NCBI GenBank assembly: GCA_031292015.1
Contig: JARLHY010000138.1
Coordinates: 1-24,652, forward strand
DNA from: Negativicutes bacterium
GTDB taxonomy: Bacteria; Bacillota_C; Negativicutes; Sporomusales_B; JARLHX01
Direction: 5' to 3'
DNA: 24,652 nucleotides
A program made the position numbers and the translations under genes. This document shows positions 15,120 to 22,315 of the stretch, piece after piece. How positions within the stretch are numbered: the first letter of the stretch is position 1; each line of letters starts with the position of its first letter. A model generated the notes under the pieces. It made no database searches, was not told the DNA's origin, and was given only the letters and a program-made list of their open reading frames with translations.

Positions 15120-16361
15120 TTATTCCGCCGCAGACCGGCCGGCCACATAGCCGGTGGAAAAAGCGGCCTGGAGGTTGAACCCGCCGGTATAGCCGTCGAT
15201 ATCGATAACCTCCCCGGCAAAATACAGGCCAGGCACTAGCTTTGATGCCATGGTCCCGGGGCTTATCTCCCGGGTGTTGACGCCGCCGGCGGTAACGATG
15301 GCCTCGCTGATGGGACGGGTGGCGGTGACAGTGAAGGTCAGCTGCTGGAGCAGGCCCACCAGTCTGGCCCGTTCTTCCCTGGTGACCTGATGCACCGGTT
15401 TGTCGGGGTCGATGTGAGAAAGGTCGACAATGACGCCAATCAGCTTGGCAGGCAGTAGATCGTTCAGGGAATTCTTGAATTGTTTGCGGGCAAAGCTGGT
15501 GAAATCCCGCTGAACGCGCTTGTCCAACTGCTCGGCGCTCAGAGCCGGCTTAAGGTTAATCCCGATCAGCACCTCGCCGGCCTCGGGCCGCAAAAGAGCT
15601 TCAGCCGCATGGCCACTAAGGGAAAGGATGATCGGGCCGGACAGGCCGAAATGGGTGAAGAGCAATTCGCCGAAGTCGCTGGCGGCCGACCGCTGACCGT
15701 GATATACGGTGGCAGCGACGTTTTTCAAAGAGAGCCCCTGCAGGTCGGTGATCCAGTCTTCAGCCACCTCCAGCGGAACCAGCGAGGGCCTGAGGGGTAC
15801 GACGGTATGACCGGCGTCGGCGGCCAGGCGGTAGCCGTCGCCGGACGAACCTGTCCCGGGATAGGAGGCGCCGCCAGTGGTCAGAATGACGGCGTCAGCG
15901 CTGTAAAACTTGTCCTGTTTGGTAACCACGCCGACGGTCCGGCCGTCCTCCAGCCTGATCTCCTTTACCGCTTCGCCGGTCCGGACATCCACGCCCTTAC
16001 GGCGGAGGGCTTTTTCAAAGGCGGCCACCACGTCCCTGGCCTGATCACTGACCGGAAAAACCCGGCCGCCCCGCTCGGTTTTCGTGGGAACGCCCCATTC
16101 CTCCAGAAAAGTTCGTAAATCGTTGCCGGAAAAGGCGTGGAGCGCGCTGTAAAGAAATTGGCCGTTGCCTGGCATGTTTTTGATGAACGTGGCTATGTCG
16201 CAATCGTTGGTCACGTTACAGCGTCCTTTGCCGGCGATAAGCATCTTCCGCCCTACTGCCGCCATCTTCTCCAGGACGGTTACCTGAGCGCCGCAGGCTG
16301 CAGCGCTGTATGCGGCCATACAGCCGGCGGCTCCGCCGCCTACCACCACAACGCGTTTCAT
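15120..16361 (-). CDS. HI0933/BaiN-family NAD(P)/FAD-dependent oxidoreductase
   Basis: A 413-residue flavoprotein of the HI0933 (YhiN) family. The N-terminal Rossmann motif GGGAAGCMAAYSAA binds FAD. AGKGRCNVTNDCD, ILTTGGASYPGTGSSGDGY and the C-terminal GLYFAGEVIDIDGYTGGFNLQAAFSTGYVAGRSAAE are family signatures. Substrates are mostly unknown; a relative, BaiN, is reported to act on bile-acid intermediates, but that cannot be transferred here. The ATG at 16361 follows GGGGGATTGGA. It is separated from the RluB-type gene upstream by a hairpin terminator. Confidence 0.88.
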   Translation of the reverse strand: MKRVVVVGGGAAGCMAAYSAAACGAQVTVLEKMAAVGRKMLIAGKGRCNVTNDCDIATFIKNMPGNGQFLYSALHAFSGNDLRTFLEEWGVPTKTERGGRVFPVSDQARDVVAAFEKALRRKGVDVRTGEAVKEIRLEDGRTVGVVTKQDKFYSADAVILTTGGASYPGTGSSGDGYRLAADAGHTVVPLRPSLVPLEVAEDWITDLQGLSLKNVAATVYHGQRSAASDFGELLFTHFGLSGPIILSLSGHAAEALLRPEAGEVLIGINLKPALSAEQLDKRVQRDFTSFARKQFKNSLNDLLPAKLIGVIVDLSHIDPDKPVHQVTREERARLVGLLQQLTFTVTATRPISEAIVTAGGVNTREISPGTMASKLVPGLYFAGEVIDIDGYTGGFNLQAAFSTGYVAGRSAAE

Positions 16362-16408
16362 TCCAATCCCCCTGTCTTAACATCGAATTCATAGAATAAA
16401 GTAAAGCA

Positions 16409-16458
16409 GCTCGGCGATCCGCGGAGCAAACACCGCAAACCGCCGAGCCCGATTTTTT
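16409..16458 (-). terminator. Hairpin terminator after rluB
   Basis: GCTCGGCG (16409-16416) and CGCCGAGC (16441-16448) form an 8-bp stem with an inner CCGC/GCGG pairing. On the plus strand it is followed by a run of T, and on the minus strand by a weaker T-rich tail, so it may be bidirectional. It fills the gap between rluB and the HI0933-type gene. Confidence 0.6.
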
Positions 16459-17199
16459 TCATGCTTTATCGGCAACAGGCAGGGCCAGCGCTTTCAGCTC
16501 CTGAACCTCTTCCGGCGACAGTTGGCGATAACGGCCGCGGCGCAGCCCTTCCAGGGTCAAAAAGGCGAACTTGACCCGTTTGAGCTTGTCGACCGGGTGG
16601 CCGATGGCCTCGCACATCCGCCGAACCTGGCGGTTGCGGCCCTCGCTGATGATGATTTCCAGCCGCGAGGTGTTTTTTTCGCTGCTATGTTCTACCAGCC
16701 TGATTCTGGCCGGCGCGGTTATTCCGTCCTCCAGGCGTATCCCGATCCGCAGCCGGTCAAGTTTTTCCTCGGTGGGTTTGCCGACAACCTCGGCGAGATA
16801 GGTTTTGGAGATGTTATGACTGGGGTGGGTGAGGGCGTGGGTCAACGGACCGTCGTTGGTCAACAGCAGTACCCCTTCGGTGTTGTAGTCTAGCCGCCCC
16901 ACCGGATATAGCCGGGCCGGGATGTCTGCCACCAGTTCACTTACCGTTCGGCGGCCTTCCGGATCTTCCAGAGTGGTGACGATCCCCCTAGGTTTATAGA
17001 GCAATATGTAGTGTTTCTTCTGGGCCGCAATCGGCTTGCCGTCAACAGTCACGACATCCTTTCCGAGCTGTACCTTTGTCCCAAGTTCAGTTACCGTCTT
17101 GCCGTTGACAGTCACCTTTCCGGCGGTAATCAGTTCCTCGGCGTGCCGCCGGGAAGCGATGCCGGCCTGGCTTATCACTTTCTGCAATCTTTCAGCCAT
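16459..17199 (-). CDS. rluB: RluB/RsuA-family rRNA pseudouridine synthase
   Basis: A 246-residue pseudouridine synthase. An S4 RNA-binding domain (about 2-60; RLQKVISQAGIASRRHAEELI) precedes the catalytic domain with GRLDYNTEGVLLLTNDG, where D104 is the nucleophile, and later EGRNRQVRRMCEAIGHPV. Firmicute members near spmA/spmB usually modify 23S rRNA and are called RluB; distinction from RsuA or RluE/F cannot be made from sequence by eye. The ATG at 17199 has GAGG 5 nt upstream. The gap to the hydrolase gene is 53 nt without a terminator, so they may be co-transcribed. Confidence 0.92.
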   Translation of the reverse strand: MAERLQKVISQAGIASRRHAEELITAGKVTVNGKTVTELGTKVQLGKDVVTVDGKPIAAQKKHYILLYKPRGIVTTLEDPEGRRTVSELVADIPARLYPVGRLDYNTEGVLLLTNDGPLTHALTHPSHNISKTYLAEVVGKPTEEKLDRLRIGIRLEDGITAPARIRLVEHSSEKNTSRLEIIISEGRNRQVRRMCEAIGHPVDKLKRVKFAFLTLEGLRRGRYRQLSPEEVQELKALALPVADKA

Positions 17200-17252
17200 A
17201 AATACCTCACAATTTTATTTCCAGTATCCTGTCGTGCTTGTTAGTTTATGGG

Positions 17253-18107
17253 CTATATCTCCGCCAACCCCAGCGAAGTCAGGAACTCCGTCACGTGAGG
17301 CTCCCACACCGGGATGGCGCTGTTGCGGTAGAAGAAATTGTGGCCGAAGTCTGACTCGACCTTGATCATTTGAGCTTTACCGCCCGCATCAGTAAAGGCC
17401 TTGAGCATGCCGTCGGCGAAGTAGCGCGGAAAGTAATTGTCGCTGAGGGTGAAGACCCACAGCGTTGGTGCCGTGGACGTTTTGCCGAATGTTGTGTACG
17501 CGGCAAAAAGTTCTTTGTCGCCTTCGTAGTTGTCCAGACTCTTGCGCAGGCCGCCCGCGAAGTCGATAACGCCGACAAGCCCGTCTATCTGCTGGGACGC
17601 CGCTGCGATTGACACCAGGCCGCCGCAAGACTGCCCAACCAGCAGCAACCGCTTGGGATCGACGTAGGGCTGTTGGGCCATGTAGGCCAAGACCGCCTTG
17701 ATATCGGCGACTCCGGCCATTCCTGCCTTATAGGGGTTGTAGGGCGAAGCGTACTCCGCGTCACCGCCGCCAGACTTGCCGTAGCCCCGCCTGACCGGCA
17801 CGACAACTGCAAAGCCTCTTTCAACGAACCATTGGGCCTGCTTTTCAAACACTCCCGGCGTCACCTTTTTGCGGTCGGCCTCGATGAATGACCGGCCGTG
17901 GCTCAGGATCGCCAAGGGATGCGCCCCTTCTTTGTCAGGACAATAAATATTGGCCTCCAACATGACGCCGTTACCGAACGGAATCAAAACGTACTGGGGA
18001 ACCACCGGCGAGGCGGCGGCGACGCAGCTGAGGATGAGGACCACAAAAGCTGCCACTATGGCGACGCGACACAGAAACTGCTTCAAGATCATCCCTCCAA
18101 CAGACAT
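17253..18107 (-). CDS. Secreted alpha/beta hydrolase (dienelactone hydrolase/S9-like)
   Basis: A 284-residue exported hydrolase. Residues 1-32 form a signal peptide; LILSC at 24-28 is lipobox-like, so lipidation at C28 is possible, otherwise cleavage after AAA. The fold shows the oxyanion HGRS (70-73), the nucleophile elbow GQSCG (S160) and the acid/base pair D223 (LSDN) and H256 (DFGHNFF). These form a complete catalytic triad. The substrate is unknown; short esters or peptides are typical. The ATG at 18107 has AAAGGA about 8 nt upstream. The frame is open further up to 18296 and encodes two CxxC pairs, but without a start and ribosome-binding site of its own. It is expressed from the promoter at 18315-18343 with a leader of about 200 nt. 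Confidence 0.85.
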   Translation of the reverse strand: MSVGGMILKQFLCRVAIVAAFVVLILSCVAAASPVVPQYVLIPFGNGVMLEANIYCPDKEGAHPLAILSHGRSFIEADRKKVTPGVFEKQAQWFVERGFAVVVPVRRGYGKSGGGDAEYASPYNPYKAGMAGVADIKAVLAYMAQQPYVDPKRLLLVGQSCGGLVSIAAASQQIDGLVGVIDFAGGLRKSLDNYEGDKELFAAYTTFGKTSTAPTLWVFTLSDNYFPRYFADGMLKAFTDAGGKAQMIKVESDFGHNFFYRNSAIPVWEPHVTEFLTSLGLAEI

Positions 18108-18141
18108 TTTGTTCTTTCCTTCTGTAGCGCACGCTGGGCAA

Positions 18142-18285
18142 TCATACACTGCTCCGGGCACAGAACGTATGGATGCAGCCTGCTCTGTTTCGCAATCCCG
18201 GCAGCCATCGGTCACATGCGCCACATATTCCTTCGACAGCGCAAAATGAATTGAAAATGGGAATGACCGGCATTTGCGCTGCCAT
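18142..18285 (-). CDS. Possible 47-residue Cys-rich leader ORF
   Basis: Within the leader of the hydrolase gene an ATG at 18285 opens a frame of 47 codons ending 34 nt before the hydrolase start. The product contains FCAVEGICGACDRW and later GCIHTFC, giving five cysteines, two of them in a CxxC. The GICGAC piece recalls the 2Fe-2S motif GICGSC at the end of the PyrK-like protein just upstream. No good ribosome-binding site precedes it. It may be a small metal-binding peptide, a gene remnant or chance. Confidence 0.22.
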   Translation of the reverse strand: MAAQMPVIPIFNSFCAVEGICGACDRWLPGLRNRAGCIHTFCARSSV

Positions 18286-18314
18286 AATATACCCACACAC
18301 TATATTCACTACAT

Positions 18315-18343
18315 AGTATAGCCCAAAATTCGTTATGCGACAA
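18315..18343 (-). promoter_or_regulatory. Sigma-A-type promoter of the hydrolase gene
   Basis: TTGTCG (18343-18338), a 17-nt spacer and TATACT (18320-18315) on the minus strand. The transcript would start near 18308, leaving about 200 nt of leader before the hydrolase ATG. Two further TATA-like hexamers lie just downstream. Between this site and the terminator at 18487-18516 no other feature is seen. Confidence 0.55.
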
Positions 18344-18486
18344 TCAAAAGACCTTTTGGCTGCAGGGCAGGTCAATCTTATTTCCTTGCATTGGTATTTC
18401 GCAACCTGAGCACAACTATTAATCTTCCTTTTTCCTCCTTTTGACATACTTTGTTTCGCCCAGCTTCCGTTATGCCCATACAGAAT

Positions 18487-18516
18487 AAAAACAGCCCATA
18501 GCTACAGGCTGTTTTT
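18487..18516 (-). terminator. Intrinsic terminator of the FAD/PyrK-like operon
   Basis: AAAAACAGCC and GGCTGTTTTT form a perfect 10-bp stem around a 10-nt loop, beginning 16 nt after the stop of the PyrK-like gene. The T-run works on both strands. Confidence 0.85.
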
Positions 18517-18532
18517 ATAAAAAATATTTACT

Positions 18533-19513
18533 TTATTGTTCCCTGCATAATTGCGTTATATCGATCTGATTTTTGCATAATCTTATTTTATTGTGGTTGT
18601 TTGTTTCACATTCACAGCTGCCGCAGATTCCTTCGCCGCAGCACATAGTGGCGTTGTTGGTTACAGCCAGCGGCAGATTGACATTCACGGCGTGCATGGC
18701 GTTGATCACGGCGTAGTGCTGCTCATCCGGACCGGCGCTGACAACAAGATCAGGCGGTGTATCGCCGCAGAGCCACTGGCTGAGCATATCCAGACCGCTG
18801 CGGCGCATCGAATCGACGCAGTGGACGGCGGCGCCCAGGTCGCGGAGTTCCTGGTCGATGAAGATCCGGCCGATTTTTCCTGGCGCCAGGACGGCGGTGA
18901 CCTTGTTGCCGCCGGCCAGCAGTTTGGCCGCTATCGGCAGCGCCGGCGGCTGGCCCATGCCACCTGCCACCAGTAATACCGTACCGTCAGTGATATTGTC
19001 AATCCAGGGCTGGCCTAAAACCCCGTTGTAGTACGGCCCGCGAATCAGAACCCGCTGGTCCGGCCCCTCCAGCAGACGCATCGACTTGGGACCGACGGCT
19101 TCGATGACTACTGCAGCAGTGGTATCCTCCAGCTTCATAATCCCCACCGGGAAATGAAAGTAGTGCGGATCGTCGGGGCGGCGCATAAAAACAAAAGAAC
19201 CGGTTTTCTTCAGTTCCCGGGCCATTTCCTTCGAAACCGCAAACTCCAGCCGGTAAATATCCGGCGCTATAATCTCCCGCCGGGAAAAGCTGGTGTCGAC
19301 ATCCCAGCGTTCGTGCTGATTGTCGCTGCGCCAGCCGCTGCCCTTGGACTGCCACTGCTTTTCATACAGTATGCATAGGCCGCTCCAGTTGCAGTCGCAA
19401 AACTGCTGACCTCTGAGCAAGCTGCAGGAGATGCAGTGATTGGTGTCCGCCAGCAGGCAGGGGCAGAACGGGGAATTGATGTCGCTACAGTTGGCCGCCA
19501 GTTTAGGATACAT
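18533..19513 (-). CDS. PyrK-like NAD/FAD/2Fe-2S electron-transfer protein with Cys-rich N-terminal domain
   Basis: A 326-residue protein. Residues 75-320 resemble the electron-transfer subunit of dihydroorotate dehydrogenase B and sulfide dehydrogenase. They comprise an FAD-binding barrel (about 75-165), an NAD-binding part with VAGGMGQPPALPIAA (182-196) and a C-terminal 2Fe-2S site CCGEGICGSC with C292, C297, C300 and C313. The first 50 residues are different: eight cysteines (9, 17, 19, 27, 30, 39, 41, 47) in CPC, CISC and CDC pairs plus WSGLC, enough for one or two extra metal centres. I do not recognise that domain. The ATG at 19513 has AGGAG about 9 nt upstream; a start two codons earlier is too close to it. 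It follows the FAD oxidoreductase by 14 nt and almost certainly partners it. Absence of pyr genes argues against a role in pyrimidine synthesis. Confidence 0.85.
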   Translation of the reverse strand: MYPKLAANCSDINSPFCPCLLADTNHCISCSLLRGQQFCDCNWSGLCILYEKQWQSKGSGWRSDNQHERWDVDTSFSRREIIAPDIYRLEFAVSKEMARELKKTGSFVFMRRPDDPHYFHFPVGIMKLEDTTAAVVIEAVGPKSMRLLEGPDQRVLIRGPYYNGVLGQPWIDNITDGTVLLVAGGMGQPPALPIAAKLLAGGNKVTAVLAPGKIGRIFIDQELRDLGAAVHCVDSMRRSGLDMLSQWLCGDTPPDLVVSAGPDEQHYAVINAMHAVNVNLPLAVTNNATMCCGEGICGSCECETNNHNKIRLCKNQIDITQLCREQ

Positions 19514-19527
19514 AGCCATCTCTCCTT

Positions 19528-20808
19528 TTATACCAGGCACTGGTTGTAAATATCGGTCAACCCGCACCCGGCCACTCTTTCGCCGATTTCGGCCCGATCG
19601 GTGGAATACAGGGACAGCGACTTCATCCGTTCAAAGTAAACCGAACCGGAAAATGTATAACGCAGTTTGAGGCCGTCGCTTGCAGCCATCCGCTCATGGA
19701 CAAAAGCGATGATGTCACCGGTGGCAATGGCGCGGGGCAGTTCGAGATACTTCATGTCAAGACAGTGGCGGGCGGCGTTGTGCCCTGCCAGCAGTCCCGT
19801 CACCACCGCTTCGGTGTGGCCGACGAAAACCCCGGCTTTCTCTCCGCCGCAGAACAGGTTGTCGACGCCTTCTACCCGCAGGGTGTTGTCACAGGGGGCT
19901 ACGCCAAGATAGCGCATCGAGTTGCCCAGTCCGCCGGAGCAGGGATCCTCGTAGCGGGCGTTTTCCAGCCCGGGTACGGACCGCAGTTCGCTCAGCGGGA
20001 AAAAAGATGTCATCAGCTTACAATGGCCGGTGTCCAGCAGCACCAAGTTGGCGGCATACTCGGCGATGGCGTATTGGGAGCAGGCTTTTTTGCCAAGGAT
20101 GCCGTTTCGCCTCAGACCCTCCGGCATGGGGATGACGACAGCTCCTTCGCTTTCCAGTCTGGCACGGATTTCCGGGCTGAGAGAATCCTTGTTGAGCTTA
20201 CAGGAGCCGCTCATCGCCCCGAAAGAGCCGTCGGCCTTCTGACCCATCACTTCTTTCACCTGGGCCTTGGCGGTCAGGCTGATGCGCGGGCCGAAGGACG
20301 GACAACGCATGATGCACATGGCGCAGCCGTTGCCATATGTAAGGCAGTTGCCCATGGGACCGGCCGTACCGGTGGTGTCGACGAACACGTCGCCTTTGAT
20401 GATTTCGCCGTTGTCCATAACCAAAGACTGGATCACCTTGCCGTATTTCAGCACATCGATGACTCTCGCCTGGGTCCGAACCGTAATGCCGTAGTTTTGC
20501 AGGACTTTTTTCACCAGAGGCTCCATGGTTGTCACGTCGTAAAAGGACGCATGGTTGTGTCCCGGAAAGGTTACGCCTTTGTGCCGCGAATTAGCGTCCA
20601 TGGCGACGAACAAATCCCCGCCGCCCATCGCTATTGCCTCTTCGGCTGCGGTGTATCGCCCGTTATTACGGAAGATTCCGCCGACAAGCCCCGTGCCCAG
20701 CAGCATATCGGTTCGTTCCAGCAGCAGGACCTGGGCACCGGCTTTGGCGGCCGCTATCGCCGCGGCACAACCCGACCAACCGCCTCCGGCAATCACTACT
20801 TTGATCAT
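19528..20808 (-). CDS. FAD-dependent oxidoreductase with a cysteine cluster
   Basis: A 426-residue flavoprotein of the FAD-dependent oxidoreductase superfamily. GGGWSGCAAAIAAAKAG (8-24) followed by LLLERTDMLLGTG binds FAD. DVFVDTTGTAG (141-150) and DNLFCGGEKAGVFVGHTEAVVTGLLAG near residues 330-356 complete the FAD site. Between them GNCLTYGNGCAMCIMRCP places cysteines at 155, 162, 165 and 169, a spacing that could hold an Fe-S cluster or a redox-active disulfide. The substrate is unknown. The ATG at 20808 has GGAGGG 6 nt upstream, and the operon is bounded by terminators at 20878-20910 and 18487-18516. Together with the PyrK-like partner it looks like a two-subunit NAD(P)H-linked reductase or dehydrogenase. 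Confidence 0.85.
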   Translation of the reverse strand: MIKVVIAGGGWSGCAAAIAAAKAGAQVLLLERTDMLLGTGLVGGIFRNNGRYTAAEEAIAMGGGDLFVAMDANSRHKGVTFPGHNHASFYDVTTMEPLVKKVLQNYGITVRTQARVIDVLKYGKVIQSLVMDNGEIIKGDVFVDTTGTAGPMGNCLTYGNGCAMCIMRCPSFGPRISLTAKAQVKEVMGQKADGSFGAMSGSCKLNKDSLSPEIRARLESEGAVVIPMPEGLRRNGILGKKACSQYAIAEYAANLVLLDTGHCKLMTSFFPLSELRSVPGLENARYEDPCSGGLGNSMRYLGVAPCDNTLRVEGVDNLFCGGEKAGVFVGHTEAVVTGLLAGHNAARHCLDMKYLELPRAIATGDIIAFVHERMAASDGLKLRYTFSGSVYFERMKSLSLYSTDRAEIGERVAGCGLTDIYNQCLV

Positions 20809-20877
20809 TCGTGTCCCTCCAGCGCTAATTTACTCACTTACAGTGTATTCCCGGCAGGCCAATGTGCCACCAGAGGC

Positions 20878-20910
20878 AAAAAAAAAGCCGGCCCTCCCCC
20901 TGGCCGGTTT
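20878..20910 (-). terminator. Intrinsic terminator of spmA-spmB
   Basis: CCGGCC and GGCCGG pair around AGGGGGAG on the minus strand and are followed by nine T residues, starting 13 nt after the spmB stop. Confidence 0.88.
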
Positions 20911-20922
20911 ATCCTTCACTAT

Positions 20923-21462
20923 TCACTGCGGAAAAAGGATGCGGCAGATATACACCGCGCCGAAAAAGCCCACAAGGTCGCCGATGAGCCCCACGGCCAC
21001 CGAGTAACGCGGTTTGCGGATCCCCACAGCCCCGAAATATACTGTCAGGACGTAAAAGGTGGTGTCGGTGCTGCCCATGACGGTCGATGCGATCCGGCCC
21101 ACCAGCGAATCCGGCCCTTCGGTGTTCAGGATTTCAGTGGTAAGGCCGAGGGCTCCAGTCCCGGATAATGGCCGCATCACAGCCAGCGGCACCAATTCCG
21201 GCGGCACGCCCAGGAAAGCCAGCAGCGGCCGCAGAAGGTTCACAGAATCTTCCAGCGCGCCTGAAGCGCGAAAAATGCTGACAGCCACCATCATTGCCAC
21301 AAGAAAGGGCATGATCCGCAGGGTTGTCTGAAAACCTTCGGCGGCGCCTTCGACGAAAGCCTCGTACACCGGTATCCGCCGCAGGTAAGCGGCCAGCGGG
21401 ACCAGAAGCAGTACCAAAGGAATAATCCACACCGACAGGATCTCGCAAAATTGTCCGAACAA
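20923..21462 (-). CDS. spmB: Spore maturation protein B
   Basis: A 179-residue membrane protein of the Gate/nucleoside-recognition domain family. SpmA and SpmB are needed in Bacillus for full spore-core dehydration and heat resistance; the transported solute is not known. Four to five helices are visible, with the conserved RPLSGTGALGLTTEILNTEGPDS and STVMGSTDTTFYVLTVYFGAVG. The start is TTG at 21462 with GGGAGG 8 nt upstream, lying just after the spmA stop. A longer in-frame reading to 21666 runs through spmA and encodes unrelated Arg-rich sequence, so it is rejected. The resulting length matches the family. Confidence 0.93.
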   Translation of the reverse strand: MFGQFCEILSVWIIPLVLLLVPLAAYLRRIPVYEAFVEGAAEGFQTTLRIMPFLVAMMVAVSIFRASGALEDSVNLLRPLLAFLGVPPELVPLAVMRPLSGTGALGLTTEILNTEGPDSLVGRIASTVMGSTDTTFYVLTVYFGAVGIRKPRYSVAVGLIGDLVGFFGAVYICRILFPQ

Positions 21463-21467
21463 CGCCG

Positions 21468-22061
21468 CTACCTCCCGCCGCGGGCGACGAAGACGGCCCG
21501 CAAGATTCGATCGGCGATCAGAACGACAATAGTGGCCAGCAGGCTGACCACAAGAGTGGCGCCGACGATTTCGGCCGGATTTGCCGAACCGGCGGCGGCC
21601 CTGAGGGCGATGACCGTCGCCGGCACCAGGGTGAACCCAGTGGTGCACAGAGCCAGCAAGGTGCACATGGCCGGGGACGCCGACTCCTGGTCCCTGTTCA
21701 GTTTCTGCAGTTCATGCATGGCTTTGATCCCCAGCGGGGTCACGGCGTTGCCGAGACCCAGCATATTGGCGCTGACGGTCATGATGATGGCGCCCATGGC
21801 CGGATGCCGGCGGGGGACGCTGGGGAAAACGGTCCGGATCAGCGGGTCCAGCAGCGCCGAAACCGCCCGGACCAGTCCCGCCCGCTCGGCGATCTTCATG
21901 ATCCCCAGCCACAGACACATTACCCCCATCAGGCGAAAGGACAAGGTCACCGCGGTTTCTGCGGCGCTGACCGCGCTCCGGCCCACAAGGTCGATCCGGC
22001 CATGAAGCCCGGCATAGATTACCCCAACAGCGATGAACAGGAGCCAGATTAGATTGATCAT
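21468..22061 (-). CDS. spmA: Spore maturation protein A
   Basis: A 197-residue membrane protein, partner of SpmB. Helices lie at about 3-20, 40-58, 90-110, 128-155 and 165-188, with the signature MTVSANMLGLGNAVTPLGIKAMHELQKLN. In Bacillus the pair acts in the developing spore; location in the sporulating cell is inferred. The ATG at 22061 has GGAGGGAGG close upstream. A CATAC motif sits just before the ribosome-binding site, but a sigma-E promoter cannot be supported. Confidence 0.95.
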   Translation of the reverse strand: MINLIWLLFIAVGVIYAGLHGRIDLVGRSAVSAAETAVTLSFRLMGVMCLWLGIMKIAERAGLVRAVSALLDPLIRTVFPSVPRRHPAMGAIIMTVSANMLGLGNAVTPLGIKAMHELQKLNRDQESASPAMCTLLALCTTGFTLVPATVIALRAAAGSANPAEIVGATLVVSLLATIVVLIADRILRAVFVARGGR

Positions 22062-22116
22062 ACGCCTCCCTCCTACGAGAAGGTATGACGTCGCGGGCGC
22101 AGCTAGAACATGAGAG

Positions 22117-22138
22117 AAAACCGGCTAAAGCCGGTTTT
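22117..22138 (-). terminator. Bidirectional terminator between the MFS gene and spmA
   Basis: AAAACCGGC and GCCGGTTTT form a 9-bp stem with loop TAAA and T-runs on both strands. It lies in the 254-nt gap 22062-22315, which also holds the small palindrome CGGAGG-GGAATT-CCTCCG at 22167-22184. No gene is seen there. The terminator is about 180 nt after the MFS stop. Confidence 0.75.
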
Positions 22139-22315
22139 TTCCTGATTACAGACACAGTGTAGAACCCGGAGGGGAATTCCTCCGCTCGGACTTTTTATCC
22201 TACGCCCATTACCGGCAGCAAGTTGCCGACGACTGGACAAACATTCCGCTGAGGAAATCCCCTCCAATTTCCTGTCTCGCAGCTAAATAACAAATTTTTC
22301 AGCTACTATGACTGA

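Noticed and set aside
18108..18296. In-frame N-terminal zinc-ribbon extension of the hydrolase
   Set aside because: No start codon with a ribosome-binding site supports it, and it would place the signal peptide inside the protein.
19696..21168. 490-codon open frame on the plus strand
   Set aside because: It runs antisense to the FAD oxidoreductase and spmB and encodes His/Gly/Gln-rich low-similarity sequence, as expected from GC-rich third positions of the real genes.
21463..21666. Upstream extension of spmB
   Set aside because: The added residues are Arg/His-rich and overlap spmA in another frame; the TTG at 21462 has a good ribosome-binding site and gives the normal length.
22062..22100. 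Sigma-E promoter before spmA (CATAC motif)
   Set aside because: Only the -10-like half is present and it almost touches the ribosome-binding site; no matching -35 was found.
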